Of a DNA stretch of 29,863 bases, positions 15,859-23,992 are shown piece after piece. Where the stretch lies: NCBI GenBank assembly GCA_045586785.1, contig JAZNBA010000020.1, positions 1-29,863 of the forward strand, read 5' to 3'. This stretch comes from UMGS1002 sp045586785. Its GTDB lineage: Bacteria; Bacillota; Clostridia; Oscillospirales; CAG-272. The position numbers and the translations under genes were made by a program. Below the pieces are notes generated by a model, which saw only the letters and a list, made by a program, of their open reading frames with translations, made no database searches and was not told the origin of the DNA. Each line of letters begins with the position of its first letter. Positions within the stretch are counted from its first letter, which is position 1.

Positions 15859-16626
15859 ATGGCGGATTACAAAGAGATCTCTTATAGTTGTATACTTGAA
15901 GGAATGACTTCGATATCTGCTTTGATACACGGGCGTGAAAACGGTATCAATGATCGTAGGATCTTTGCCATTCTCATCGATCAATCTAAAAAACACAGTA
16001 AATACCGTGAGATCGGTTATCTGAAGTCTAAGGCACTTGTTCATGACTTTTCACTTGTATATGTTTCCGATACGGAGATAGCGGAGCTGACGAGTGGTAA
16101 CACCCATGGTGGCATTATTGCGTTATGCGGAGACCGTACTTTTAATGATTGTGCAATCATACCTTGCGATGGATTCTGGGTTCTCCCTGATGGAATTGAA
16201 GATCCGTTCAATTTGGGATTTGCACTTAGATCTTTATATGCCGCAGGCGTTGATGGCGTGATGCTGCCGCCGCGAAATCGTATGTGTGTGCCAGGCGTTG
16301 TGGCAAAATCCTCGGCGGGAGCTTCCGAGTTGCTGGATATTCGAATTTGTGACACAGAGTCGGCTATAGTACAATTCAAGAATGCAGGTTACCGTGTGGT
16401 TTGTGCTGGCATTCGAGATTCAATAAGCATATATGAAGCAGATCTGCGTAAGCCTTTGCTGCTTATCGTAGGCGGCGAAAAACGCGGTATTTCAAGGACT
16501 GTTCTGGATATGGCAGATCAGATTGTGCGTATTGACTACGGTCGTACGTTCAACGGATCCTTATCAGCGGCATCCGCTACGACGGTAATTGCTTTTGAGG
16601 TTCTTCATCAAAACTCTCATTTCTAA
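15859..16626 (+). CDS. SpoU/TrmH-family RNA 2'-O-methyltransferase
   Basis: 255 residues. The C-terminal SPOUT (knotted) methylase domain shows its three motifs: EDPFNLGFALRSLYAAG with the catalytic Arg, LLLIVGGEKRGIS, and a final segment around FNGSLSAASATTVIAFE. The last departs from the usual SLNVSxAxxI: Gly replaces the expected Asn/Val pair, so substrate or activity may differ. The N-terminal ~100 residues are an accessory RNA-binding region as in RlmB/TrmH enzymes. The target is unknown, though rRNA or tRNA is likely. AAGGAGG precedes ATG 15859. DUF624 follows after 42 bases. Confidence 0.9.
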   Translation: MADYKEISYSCILEGMTSISALIHGRENGINDRRIFAILIDQSKKHSKYREIGYLKSKALVHDFSLVYVSDTEIAELTSGNTHGGIIALCGDRTFNDCAIIPCDGFWVLPDGIEDPFNLGFALRSLYAAGVDGVMLPPRNRMCVPGVVAKSSAGASELLDIRICDTESAIVQFKNAGYRVVCAGIRDSISIYEADLRKPLLLIVGGEKRGISRTVLDMADQIVRIDYGRTFNGSLSAASATTVIAFEVLHQNSHF

Positions 16627-16668
16627 ATTACATTATACAAAATCATTACAAAAAAGGAATTTACTGTT

Positions 16669-17640
16669 TTGGAAAAGCAAAAAAGATTTAAGATACCCAA
16701 TATTTTCGATATGAACCGCGATGGACGCGGCGTTGATCCCGGCGAGGATACCACACCCAATCTCAAATATTTTTTTAAACTGTTTTTTCGTAAATTTTCA
16801 AATCTTCTGACACTGAATTTGATGATGTTTGCAATGGTATTGCCGATAGCGATGGCAGTTTACATCTTTTTCAACGGTCCGCAGATGCCGACTATGAGCA
16901 GTCCGGCGTTTTCTGCGCTTGTAGGAGCTCAATTGACTGGCGTTGATGACTCAGAACTTTTAACAAAACTGATCCCAATCTTACCGCAGGTCAATTTCAT
17001 TACGTATAATTCCTATGCAAGCTGGCTGCCTTACGTGCTACTTGGCATTTTGGCAATTACTTGGGGGTGGCAAAATACAGCTGTGACGTATATTCTGCGC
17101 AGTCTTGTTCGTGGTGACGGCGTATTTATGTTCTCAGATTATTTTTACGCTATAAAAAAGAATTTTAAGCAAGGACTTATATTGGGATTGATGGACGCAG
17201 GTATCATTGTGGTGCTGATCATTGATTTCATGTATACTTGGAGTGCTCGATCAAATTATTGGACGTATTTGATGTTTTTTGCTGTTACTGCCTTGATCAT
17301 TGTGTATCTGTTCATGAGAATGTACCTATATCTGATGATGATTACATTCAATATCTCGCTTTACAAGATGCTCAAAAATGCGTTGATATTTACAGCGTTG
17401 GGTATCAAGCGTAACCTCATGGCAGGCTTGGGAATATTGATCTGCCTTGCGCTGTGGGGGGCTCTCGCGTTTGTTGGGTTGCAGTATAACCTTGGATTTT
17501 TGATCTTTATTCCCGCGTTGATTATGTTTGCGCTGATTGCATTTATTTCTGTTTACTGTGCGTATCCTGTTATTAAAAGGTACATGATCGACCCTGTCGC
17601 AATTGCACCGAATACAGCTGACGACACAGCTAGCGAGTAA
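16669..17640 (+). CDS. DUF624 (YesL-like) integral membrane protein
   Basis: 323 residues. The start is TTG 16669, preceded by AAAGGAA; the first ATG would remove the basic N-terminal tail. The segment NLKYFFKLFFRKFSNLLTLNL before the first membrane helix is typical of DUF624. About six membrane helices follow, near residues 45-70, 120-140, 170-190, 205-225, 250-270 and 275-300. The loop after helix 2 contains TYILRSLVRGDGVFMFSDYF, the best conserved part of the family. Members often lie beside sugar-transport genes, but none is seen here. Function unknown. Confidence 0.9.
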   Translation: MEKQKRFKIPNIFDMNRDGRGVDPGEDTTPNLKYFFKLFFRKFSNLLTLNLMMFAMVLPIAMAVYIFFNGPQMPTMSSPAFSALVGAQLTGVDDSELLTKLIPILPQVNFITYNSYASWLPYVLLGILAITWGWQNTAVTYILRSLVRGDGVFMFSDYFYAIKKNFKQGLILGLMDAGIIVVLIIDFMYTWSARSNYWTYLMFFAVTALIIVYLFMRMYLYLMMITFNISLYKMLKNALIFTALGIKRNLMAGLGILICLALWGALAFVGLQYNLGFLIFIPALIMFALIAFISVYCAYPVIKRYMIDPVAIAPNTADDTASE

Positions 17641-17651
17641 ATAATAAGCCA

Positions 17652-17803
17652 CACGGGAGCCGAACCGAATTGCCCGAGGGCGATTCATTTTCGCATCTTT
17701 CGGCGTCCTTTTACTCGCAAGATTGGTATGCAGTATTTCCAAGGGAAGTGATACAGGGATCGAATAAATCTGCCCGTCAAAACAACTTGGTTCGACTCCC
17801 GTG
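17652..17803. other. Inverted-repeat-bounded element, candidate structured RNA or small mobile element
   Basis: CACGGGAG-C-CGAACC (17652-17666) pairs with GGTTCG-A-CTCCCGTG's complement arm (17789-17803) over 14 of 15 positions. The arms close a segment of about 150 bases holding several possible small hairpins (for example GCCC-GA-GGGC at 17672-17681 and TTTCC-AA-GGGAA at 17736-17747). The interior has no convincing gene. The right arm looks like a tRNA T-loop (GGTTCGACTCC), but no T-stem or acceptor stem can be formed. It lies in the 3' region of the DUF624 gene, just before a bidirectional terminator. Strand and identity are undecided. Confidence 0.55.
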
Positions 17804-17813
17804 CAGCTACGGA

Positions 17814-17843
17814 AAAAGCCGACCGCTTATGCGGTCCGCTTTT
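17814..17843. terminator. Bidirectional terminator
   Basis: AAAAGC-C-GACCGC, loop TTAT, GCGGTC-C-GCTTTT form two 6-bp stems around one C/C mismatch. TTTT follows on the plus strand and TTTTT on the minus strand. It overlaps the stop codon of the minus-strand deacetylase. Confidence 0.75.
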
Positions 17844-18513
17844 AATTGTATCTTTTTAATAATTCCCCGGCGGTTACAAAGGTAAATCCTTTGTCAAGCA
17901 ATATAGGAATGAAGATATCCAAAGCAGCTGCGGTTGGGCTGTTTGCACCGATATAGTCGTGCATAAGGATGATATCGCCGTTTTTTGCATTTTGTATGAT
18001 ATAGTCGCTGATTTTATCCGGAGGAGTATGCGCCCAATCTCGCGTATCTAAAGTCCATAAAACATTAGAATAGCCAAGATCTTTCACAACTTGGCGCATA
18101 CTGTTGGTCAATGCTCCTTCTGGTGGTCTGAACAGTGTACAATGCCTCCCTGTTTGCTCAAACACTTCCCTTTCACATTCTGTAATCTCGTTCCGAAGTG
18201 CATTCTTATCGAGCCTTGCAGCGTGAGAGTGCGTAGTTGTATGGTTCCCTAACTCATGTCCGCGTGCAAGCACCTCTGATATGATTCCCGGATAGTTCTT
18301 GACATTGACTCCTATTACGAAGAAGGTTGCTTTGATATTATAACGATCAAGCACATCTAATATTTGCCGAGTTTGTTTTGGATGCGGACCGTCATCGAAC
18401 GTCAAAACAATGCGTTTTGTGCTGCTTGGAGTGGTTTCGGATGCATGACAATTTAGCGAATATGCTGAAAGCAAGCAACATATCAGAATCCAACCAATCA
18501 AGACTCGTTGCAT
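17842..18513 (-). CDS. Secreted polysaccharide deacetylase (NodB domain)
   Basis: 223 residues. An N-terminal signal peptide (about residues 1-24, hydrophobic ILICCLLSAYSL) exports it. The NodB catalytic domain is complete: TFDDGPH, HTTTHSH with the metal His pair, LFRPPEG, and LMHDY near the end. It should remove acetyl groups from cell-wall or spore-cortex N-acetyl sugars. Its start overlaps the end of the pdaA-like gene by 16 bases, so the two are translationally coupled. A PdaB-like role is possible but not shown. Confidence 0.94.
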   Translation of the reverse strand: MQRVLIGWILICCLLSAYSLNCHASETTPSSTKRIVLTFDDGPHPKQTRQILDVLDRYNIKATFFVIGVNVKNYPGIISEVLARGHELGNHTTTHSHAARLDKNALRNEITECEREVFEQTGRHCTLFRPPEGALTNSMRQVVKDLGYSNVLWTLDTRDWAHTPPDKISDYIIQNAKNGDIILMHDYIGANSPTAAALDIFIPILLDKGFTFVTAGELLKRYN

Positions 18514-19307
18514 GATTCACCTAATTTCAGTTCGTCTAACGTACCAAAACGATATCCCATTGCTTTTAACTTGCAGATTACTTCAGATAAAATCTGCGCA
18601 TTGGTTGCTGATGTTGGATGCAACAACATGATTTCACCATTATGCAGATTATCAAAGATCTTTTTCTTTGCCGCCTGTTCGCTCATTTGCTTGTTGTTAT
18701 CCCAATCTGCATAAGCAAAGCTCCAGAAGACTGTTTTATATCCCTGATCAAATACTGCTTTTATAGATTTTTTATCAAACGTACCCTCGGGTGGTCTGAA
18801 GTATTTATTCATTTGTTTCCCGGTCAGGGTGGTATATGCGTTCTCAAGCCGATTTAATTCTTCTTTAACGCCTTCAGCAGACAAACTTGTGATATTTTTA
18901 TGCGTAAAGGTGTGATTACACACGAGGTGTCCTTCGTTAGCCATGCGTTTAACCAATTCGGGGTTTCTGTCGATCAGATTACCGAGAATGAAAAATGCCC
19001 CCGTAACCTGTTGATCTTGCATAACATCCAATATCTTTTCAATGTTACCGTTTTCATAGCCTGCATCAAAGGTCAGATAGATGACCTTTTCCTGATCATG
19101 TGTTGCGTGGTGCTTATCCAAATAGACACCGTTTAATTGTCCTATCCACTGCATATTGGTATCAATGGTGGGCTGGGTATGATCGGTGGTGCGTTTACAG
19201 TACCAATGGTAACATTCGCTTGCATTTGCGCTTGTGCATAAAATCATGCATAAAATCGGTAATATGCATAAATTGCTGCACAAGCTCAAAAGTTTTCTCT
19301 TATTCAT
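18498..19307 (-). CDS. pdaA: PdaA-type delta-lactam-biosynthetic de-N-acetylase
   Basis: 269 residues with a signal peptide (about 1-30). The NodB domain has features specific to PdaA rather than general deacetylases: TFDAGYENGN instead of TFDDGP, VTGAFFILGN, CNHTFTHKN, YFRPPEGTF, FWSFAYADWD and a late LLHPTS. In Bacillus PdaA deacetylates N-acetylmuramic acid to make the muramic delta-lactam of spore cortex, needed for germination. The start at 19307 follows AGGAGG. First of two overlapping deacetylase genes; no vegetative promoter with a good -35 box was found upstream, consistent with a sporulation sigma factor. Confidence 0.93.
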   Translation of the reverse strand: MNKRKLLSLCSNLCILPILCMILCTSANASECYHWYCKRTTDHTQPTIDTNMQWIGQLNGVYLDKHHATHDQEKVIYLTFDAGYENGNIEKILDVMQDQQVTGAFFILGNLIDRNPELVKRMANEGHLVCNHTFTHKNITSLSAEGVKEELNRLENAYTTLTGKQMNKYFRPPEGTFDKKSIKAVFDQGYKTVFWSFAYADWDNNKQMSEQAAKKKIFDNLHNGEIMLLHPTSATNAQILSEVICKLKAMGYRFGTLDELKLGESCNES

Positions 19308-19395
19308 GTCACAACCTCCTCTCTGCCTTTTATTATAAACAGAAAATGCTGTGTTTCACATGGGAATTCATACCGTGAATATTAGGCAATTTTAC

Positions 19396-19413
19396 CATGA
19401 ATATATATGCAAT
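19396..19413 (+). promoter_or_regulatory. ARG box (ArgR/AhrC operator) upstream of argG
   Basis: CATGAATATATATGCAAT matches the Bacillus AhrC-type ARG-box consensus (CATGAATAAAAATKCAAK, from memory) at 16 of 18 positions. It ends 18 bases before the argG -35 box. Further TGAAT half-sites lie at 19376-19380 and 19419-19423. Arginine-dependent repression is inferred. Confidence 0.65.
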
Positions 19414-19430
19414 ATTGTTGAATATTGCTA

Positions 19431-19459
19431 TTGAAATTCATATATTTATGCAGTATAAT
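19431..19459 (+). promoter_or_regulatory. Sigma-A promoter of argG
   Basis: TTGAAA (19431-19436), 17 bases, TATAAT (19454-19459), about 40 bases before ATG 19501. Confidence 0.85.
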
Positions 19460-19500
19460 ATATTCGTATTTCTCAAAGCAGTTACTGAAAGGCGTTTATT

Positions 19501-20727
19501 ATGAAAAAAGAAATCAAAAAAATCATTCTCGCATATTCCGGCGGTCTTGACACCTCTATTATCATTCCGTGGCTGAAAGAAAACTATCCCGGTTGTGAGG
19601 TCATAGCTGTTTCCGGTGATGTAGGACAAGGCACTGAGCTTGATGGACTTGAGGAAAAGGCAATCAAAACCGGTGCATCCAAGCTGTACATATTGGATCT
19701 TAAAAAGGATTATATTGAGAATTACATATATCCCTGTCTCAAAGCCGGTGCTTCTTACGAGGAGTATTTGCTGGGTACCTCTCACGCGCGTCCTTGCATT
19801 GCTAAGGGGCTTGCAGAGATTGCAATTAAGGAAAATGCAGACGCAATTTGCCACGGTTGCACAGGTAAAGGCAACGACCAGGTTCGCTTTGAACTGACAA
19901 TTAAGGCGTTTGCCCCGGATATGCAGATCATTGCTCCTTGGCGTGTGTGGGATATCAAATCCCGTGATGAGGAAATAGACTACGCAGAGGCACACAATAT
20001 TCCGCTCAAGATCAGCCGAGAGACTAACTATTCCAAAGATAAAAATATCTGGCATCTTTCTCATGAAGGATTGGATCTGGAAGATCCGGCTAATGAACCG
20101 CAGTATACGAAGCCCGGTTTCCTTGAAATGGGCGTTTGTCCCGAGCAGGCTCCCGATGTCCCTGCATATCTTACCATTACCTTTGATAAGGGTATTCCGA
20201 CTGCCATTGACGGCATCGAAATGGATAGTGTTTCCCTGGTTGAAAAGCTCAATGAGTTGGGCGGCGCGCATGGAATCGGTCTGTTGGATCTGGTAGAAAA
20301 TCGTTTGGTCGGTATGAAGAGCCGAGGCGTATACGAGACCCCCGGCGGAACCATTCTCTACCATGCACATAAGGTATTGGAGTCTATCACGCTTGACCGT
20401 GATACGCAACACTATAAACAGCAGATTGCAATCAAGTTTGGTGAATTGGTATACAACGGTCAATGGTTTACCCCTTTGCGTGAAGCCCTTTCTGCTTTTG
20501 TGGATAAGACACAGGAGAGTGTTAGTGGTGATGTAAAAATCAAGCTTTACAAGGGCAATATTATCAATGCCGGCGTGACCTCCCCTAATTCCCTTTACAG
20601 CGAGACCATTGCTTCGTTCGGTGAGGACGGCGGTGTTTACGACCAAAAGGATTCTGCAGGATTTATCAATTTGTACGGGCTGCCTATCAAGGTCAAAGCT
20701 ATGCTGGATGCACAAAAGAAGCAATAA
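19501..20727 (+). CDS. argG: Argininosuccinate synthase
   Basis: 408 residues, normal length. It joins citrulline and aspartate with ATP in arginine synthesis. The N-terminal ATP pyrophosphatase P-loop AYSGGLDTS lies at residues 11-19. GTSHARPCIAKG, HGCTGKGNDQVRFE, and the citrulline/aspartate-binding GVYETPGGTILYHAH are present. The start at 19501 follows AAAGG. An ARG box and consensus promoter precede it. A strong hairpin separates it from argH, which follows after 68 bases. Confidence 0.98.
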   Translation: MKKEIKKIILAYSGGLDTSIIIPWLKENYPGCEVIAVSGDVGQGTELDGLEEKAIKTGASKLYILDLKKDYIENYIYPCLKAGASYEEYLLGTSHARPCIAKGLAEIAIKENADAICHGCTGKGNDQVRFELTIKAFAPDMQIIAPWRVWDIKSRDEEIDYAEAHNIPLKISRETNYSKDKNIWHLSHEGLDLEDPANEPQYTKPGFLEMGVCPEQAPDVPAYLTITFDKGIPTAIDGIEMDSVSLVEKLNELGGAHGIGLLDLVENRLVGMKSRGVYETPGGTILYHAHKVLESITLDRDTQHYKQQIAIKFGELVYNGQWFTPLREALSAFVDKTQESVSGDVKIKLYKGNIINAGVTSPNSLYSETIASFGEDGGVYDQKDSAGFINLYGLPIKVKAMLDAQKKQ

Positions 20728-20737
20728 TAACCCATAC

Positions 20738-20771
20738 GGGGTGTCTTTACGACAAAGACACCCCTCGTTTT
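20738..20771 (+). terminator. Terminator between argG and argH
   Basis: GGGGTGTCTTT (20738-20748) and AAAGACACCCC (20754-20764) pair perfectly over 11 bases with a 5-base loop. TCGTTTT follows. It lies inside the argG-argH gap, where no second promoter is obvious, so argH expression may depend on readthrough. Confidence 0.8.
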
Positions 20772-20795
20772 GATTGAAAGAAAGGACATTACACT

Positions 20796-22178
20796 ATGAA
20801 TACAATGTGGGCAGGACGCTTTCAAAAGCAACTCAACAGCCGTGTCAATGATTTTAATTCGTCTATTCACTTTGATTGTAGAATGTATAAGCATGATATT
20901 ATTGGCTCAATAGCACACGCAACCATGCTTGGTAAGTGTGGTATTATCAGTACGCAGGATGCGGAGTTGATTTGCAAGACGCTCAATGAGATTATGACTG
21001 ATCTTGAGCAAGGTGCTCTGGCGTTTGATATGAGTGCCGAGGATATTCATATGTTTATCGAGAGTGAGTTGACTGCTCGTATCGGTGATGTTGGCAAGAG
21101 ATTGCACACCGCACGCAGCAGAAACGATCAGGTTGCGCTGGATATGCGTTTGTATCTGCGTGATGAGATCGTTGAGTTAAAGGAGCTTGTATGTCATATG
21201 ATCACGGTGATCTGTAACAAATCTGAGATCCATGCATCAGATATCATGCCCGGATATACCCATCTGCAGCGCGCGCAGCCTGTTACGCTGGGTCATTATC
21301 TCCTGGCGTACGGACAAATGTTTGCACGCGATGCGCGCAGACTTGATGACGTGGCAAAGAATATGAACCTGCTGCCCTTGGGTAGTTGCGCTCTGGCGGG
21401 CACAACTTATCCAATCGACCGCTTTATGGTTGCCGAATTGCTTGGTTTTGACGGTGTATGCCAAAACAGTATGGACGGTGTTTCCGATCGTGATTATACC
21501 ATTGAGTTACTGAGTGCTCTTTCGATTATCATGATGCACTTGTCGCGTTTTTCTGAGGAATTCATCTTATGGTCATCTTCTGAATTTGGTTTTGTCGACT
21601 TGGATGACGCGTATTCTACGGGATCTTCTATCATGCCTCAAAAGAAAAACCCCGACATAGCCGAGCTCGTGCGCGGAAAAACAGGTCGTGTATATGGTGA
21701 TTTGACCGCTTTGTTGACTGTGATGAAAGGCATTCCGCTTGCTTATAACAAGGATATGCAAGAGGATAAAGAAGCGGTATTTGATGCGATTGATACAGTA
21801 AAAATCTGCCTTGAGCTGTTTGCGGCAATGCTTGATACTGCGATCTTCAACGTAACTACTTTGCGCAAAGCAGTTTCCAAGGGATTTATCAACGCTACAG
21901 ATTGCGCTGACTATATGGTTAAAAAAGGACTTCCCTTCCGCAGTGCCTATAAGGTCGTGGGGCAGCTTGTCGCGTACTGCATTGAAAATAATAAGACGCT
22001 TGAAACGCTTACGCTTGAAGAGTACAAAAACGCCTCGCCTGTATTTGAAAATGATATATATCAAGCCATTGATCCCGACACTTGTGTGGCAGGTCGTGCT
22101 TGCTACGGCGGTCCCGCTCCCGAGAGCGTGATACAGCAAATCAAATCCATGCGCAAATATTTGCAAGATCATACATAA
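20796..22178 (+). CDS. argH: Argininosuccinate lyase
   Basis: 460 residues, normal length. It splits argininosuccinate to arginine and fumarate, the last step of arginine synthesis. The fumarase/aspartase-superfamily signature GSSIMPQKKNPD is at residues 276-287, with the mobile catalytic loop containing the Ser. GYTHLQRAQP (T155, H156) and TARSRNDQVALD are also present. The start at 20796 is preceded by AAAGGA; a second ATG three codons later would give the usual MWAGRF start. Confidence 0.98.
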   Translation: MNTMWAGRFQKQLNSRVNDFNSSIHFDCRMYKHDIIGSIAHATMLGKCGIISTQDAELICKTLNEIMTDLEQGALAFDMSAEDIHMFIESELTARIGDVGKRLHTARSRNDQVALDMRLYLRDEIVELKELVCHMITVICNKSEIHASDIMPGYTHLQRAQPVTLGHYLLAYGQMFARDARRLDDVAKNMNLLPLGSCALAGTTYPIDRFMVAELLGFDGVCQNSMDGVSDRDYTIELLSALSIIMMHLSRFSEEFILWSSSEFGFVDLDDAYSTGSSIMPQKKNPDIAELVRGKTGRVYGDLTALLTVMKGIPLAYNKDMQEDKEAVFDAIDTVKICLELFAAMLDTAIFNVTTLRKAVSKGFINATDCADYMVKKGLPFRSAYKVVGQLVAYCIENNKTLETLTLEEYKNASPVFENDIYQAIDPDTCVAGRACYGGPAPESVIQQIKSMRKYLQDHT

Positions 22179-22216
22179 TTAAAGTCGCTTTTTGTGCGCT
22201 TTGCGCAAAAGTCATA

Positions 22217-22244
22217 TTGCGTTCATGTCGCGTTCACTTATAAT
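22217..22244 (+). promoter_or_regulatory. Probable promoter of the VTC/DUF4956 pair
   Basis: TTGCGT (22217-22222), 16 bases, TATAAT (22239-22244), about 50 bases before the start codon at 22295. Confidence 0.5.
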
Positions 22245-22294
22245 TCAATTATCTATGCTAAAATATGCAAGAGATTGCAAGAGGGGGTGACGCT

Positions 22295-23044
22295 TTGGCA
22301 GAAAATACGTTTCAGCGCAGAGAGAAAAAGATTATTCTGGACGTATCTTTGGTGGAACCGCTCAAGCAACGCATTGAAGAATACATGAATGCCGACCCCT
22401 ATAACAAGGACGGAAAGCCTTACATGATCTGCAATCTGTATTTTGACAACGCCAACAACGACGTGATTCGGAATTCGGTTCAACTTCCCAAGTACAAGGA
22501 AAAGCTCAGGCTGCGTAGTTACGGCACACCGGATCTTGATACAAAGGTGTTTTTGGAGATCAAGCGCAAACTCAACGGTATTGGCACCAAGCGACGCGCA
22601 AAGATTATGTTGCATGAGGTTTACGACTTCCTTGAGCGACGCGAGTATCCCAAGGATACCAAGTATATTAATACGCAGGTACTGCGCGAGATTGAGTATT
22701 ATCTGTCGCACACGCCTGTGGAGCCGGTTGCATACGTCAGTTATTTACGCTATGCTTACCATGGTAAAGAAGATCCCGATTTCCGTGTGACTTTTGATTT
22801 TGACATTTTGTCGAGAAGATACGATCTTTCTTTGGAAAGCGGAAGATACGGAGAGCCCCTGCTACCCCCCGATAAGATGATCTTGGAGGTCAAATTCGCA
22901 GGCGCGGTTCCCTATTGGTTTGTGCAGATCATGAATGAGTATGGGTTGACGTTCCATACGTTTTCCAAGATCGGTACTGATCTGAAGAAGAACGTACTGA
23001 AAAACAATGGCATCGAAGAATTTTTGCTGACAGGATTTGTATAA
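22295..23044 (+). CDS. VTC domain-containing protein (polyphosphate polymerase-like)
   Basis: 249 residues from TTG 22295, which sits four bases after AGGGGGTGA. The in-frame ATG at 22265 has no ribosome site. The VTC (tunnel) domain is recognised from FQRREKKIILD, YMICNLYFDN, KEKLRLRSYG, VFLEIKRKLNG, PVAYVSYLRYAY, FRVTFDFDI, MILEVKF and the C-terminal FHTFSKIGT. Basic and acidic residues alternate on the strands, as expected for a triphosphate-tunnel fold. In yeast the domain makes polyphosphate from ATP; the role of bacterial copies is not settled. It is followed after 15 bases by a DUF4956 membrane protein, a common pairing. Confidence 0.92.
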   Translation: MAENTFQRREKKIILDVSLVEPLKQRIEEYMNADPYNKDGKPYMICNLYFDNANNDVIRNSVQLPKYKEKLRLRSYGTPDLDTKVFLEIKRKLNGIGTKRRAKIMLHEVYDFLERREYPKDTKYINTQVLREIEYYLSHTPVEPVAYVSYLRYAYHGKEDPDFRVTFDFDILSRRYDLSLESGRYGEPLLPPDKMILEVKFAGAVPYWFVQIMNEYGLTFHTFSKIGTDLKKNVLKNNGIEEFLLTGFV

Positions 23045-23059
23045 AGGAGATTATCGAAT

Positions 23060-23782
23060 ATGCAGGCTTTAGAAAACTTTTTCAACCAGCTACTGGTAAA
23101 CATTCAAATTTATTATGATACTGCTACCACGGGCGTATCCACGCTGACGCTTGGTAAGACCCTTGCCCTGATTGGCTCGAGCATCGGAATGTCGTTGCTC
23201 GTTACCTTGGTTTACTTACTTGTCAACCGTAAGAGAGCGTATTCCACGAAATCCCTGTTTACCATTCTTTTGATGGGACCCATTGTATCGGTCATCGTTA
23301 TTGCAGTCGGTTCTAACCTGGCGCGCGCGATCTCCATTGGCGGTGGTCTTGCGCTGATCCGTTTCAGACATTCGGTTGAGAATCCAAGCGATCTGATATT
23401 CATTTACCTCTCCGCGGCAGTCGGTATGGCTTGCGGTACGGGTGGTATTGGCTTTGCTGCCATTGCAATCGGTATCATCTTGGCTGTAATCATTATCGCT
23501 TCTCTGACAGGCTTTGACCGTATTGGCGGTGGCGCAATGAGATTGACCATTATGATTCCCGAGTCGCTTGATTTTGCAGGCGTTTTCGAGCCTGTGCTCA
23601 AGCAGCATTGCAAGACCTACAACCTCGAGAGAGTCAAGTCCGTTGAATACGGTACGCTGACTGAGCTGCGTTACAGAATCCGTCTCAAGGACAAGAACGC
23701 ACAGAAGGCTTTGATTGACGATATTCGCGTGCGTAACGGTAATCTTAATATTTCGATTACCCAGAAGGCGTCTGACGATTGA
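23060..23782 (+). CDS. DUF4956 integral membrane protein
   Basis: 240 residues. Four or so membrane helices lie in residues 30-160: GMSLLVTLVYLLV, ILLMGPIVSVIVIAVG, FIYLSAAVGMACG, and AIGIILAVIIIASL. Between them is the family signature ARAISIGGGLALIRFRHSVENPSD. A soluble C-terminal domain of about 80 residues follows, probably ferredoxin-like. The pair with a VTC-domain gene suggests that the membrane protein anchors, or moves product for, the VTC enzyme; that is inference. AAAGGAGA precedes ATG 23060. The usual third partner, a CotH-type kinase, is absent here. Confidence 0.93.
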   Translation: MQALENFFNQLLVNIQIYYDTATTGVSTLTLGKTLALIGSSIGMSLLVTLVYLLVNRKRAYSTKSLFTILLMGPIVSVIVIAVGSNLARAISIGGGLALIRFRHSVENPSDLIFIYLSAAVGMACGTGGIGFAAIAIGIILAVIIIASLTGFDRIGGGAMRLTIMIPESLDFAGVFEPVLKQHCKTYNLERVKSVEYGTLTELRYRIRLKDKNAQKALIDDIRVRNGNLNISITQKASDD

Positions 23783-23799
23783 TACAAACAAATAATTCA

Positions 23800-23834
23800 A
23801 CGCCGAGAGCAACCATTATGGTTTTTCTCGGCGT
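23800..23834 (+). terminator. Hairpin after the VTC/DUF4956 pair
   Basis: ACGCCGAGA (23800-23808) and TCTCGGCGT (23826-23834) pair perfectly, with an inner AACCA/TGGTT stem. The T run lies inside the hairpin rather than after it, so terminator strength is uncertain. Confidence 0.6.
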
Positions 23835-23930
23835 CTGTTGTTCAGTGAATGTGTCTAAATAACACGGTATATAAACGCACTTATAATCGTGCTAACGGTT
23901 TGCTGTATTTCGTTTTCCAAAAAATACTGC

Positions 23931-23936
23931 TATAAT
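23931..23936 (+). promoter_or_regulatory. Possible -10 box of the XRE-type gene
   Basis: TATAAT lies 56 bases before the start at 23993. No good -35 box is present at 16-18 bases, which may mean an activated promoter. Confidence 0.4.
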
Positions 23937-23992
23937 CTAATCAGAAAGAGTAGCTACGATCTTTCGATCAAACTATGAAAGAAGGAAAAATT

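Noticed and set aside
15430..16645. 14-base repeat ATTATACAAAATCA at 15430-15443 and 16632-16645
   Set aside because: It is short and A/T rich, only one copy has the inverted partner, and the contexts differ. Chance is the simplest explanation.
17786..17812. tRNA-like GGTTCGACTCC sequence suggesting a tRNA or tmRNA 3' end
   Set aside because: The flanking bases cannot form a 5-bp T-stem (CTTGG against CCCGT), and no acceptor stem, anticodon arm or CCA is present. The bases pair better with the distant arm at 17652-17666.
19438..20724. 428-codon minus-strand open frame opposite argG
   Set aside because: It mirrors the codons of argG, has no family resemblance and no ribosome site, and argG is certain.
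22265..22294. ATG 22265 as start of the VTC-domain gene
   Set aside because: No ribosome site precedes it, and the strong AGGGGGTGA lies downstream of it, correctly placed for TTG 22295.
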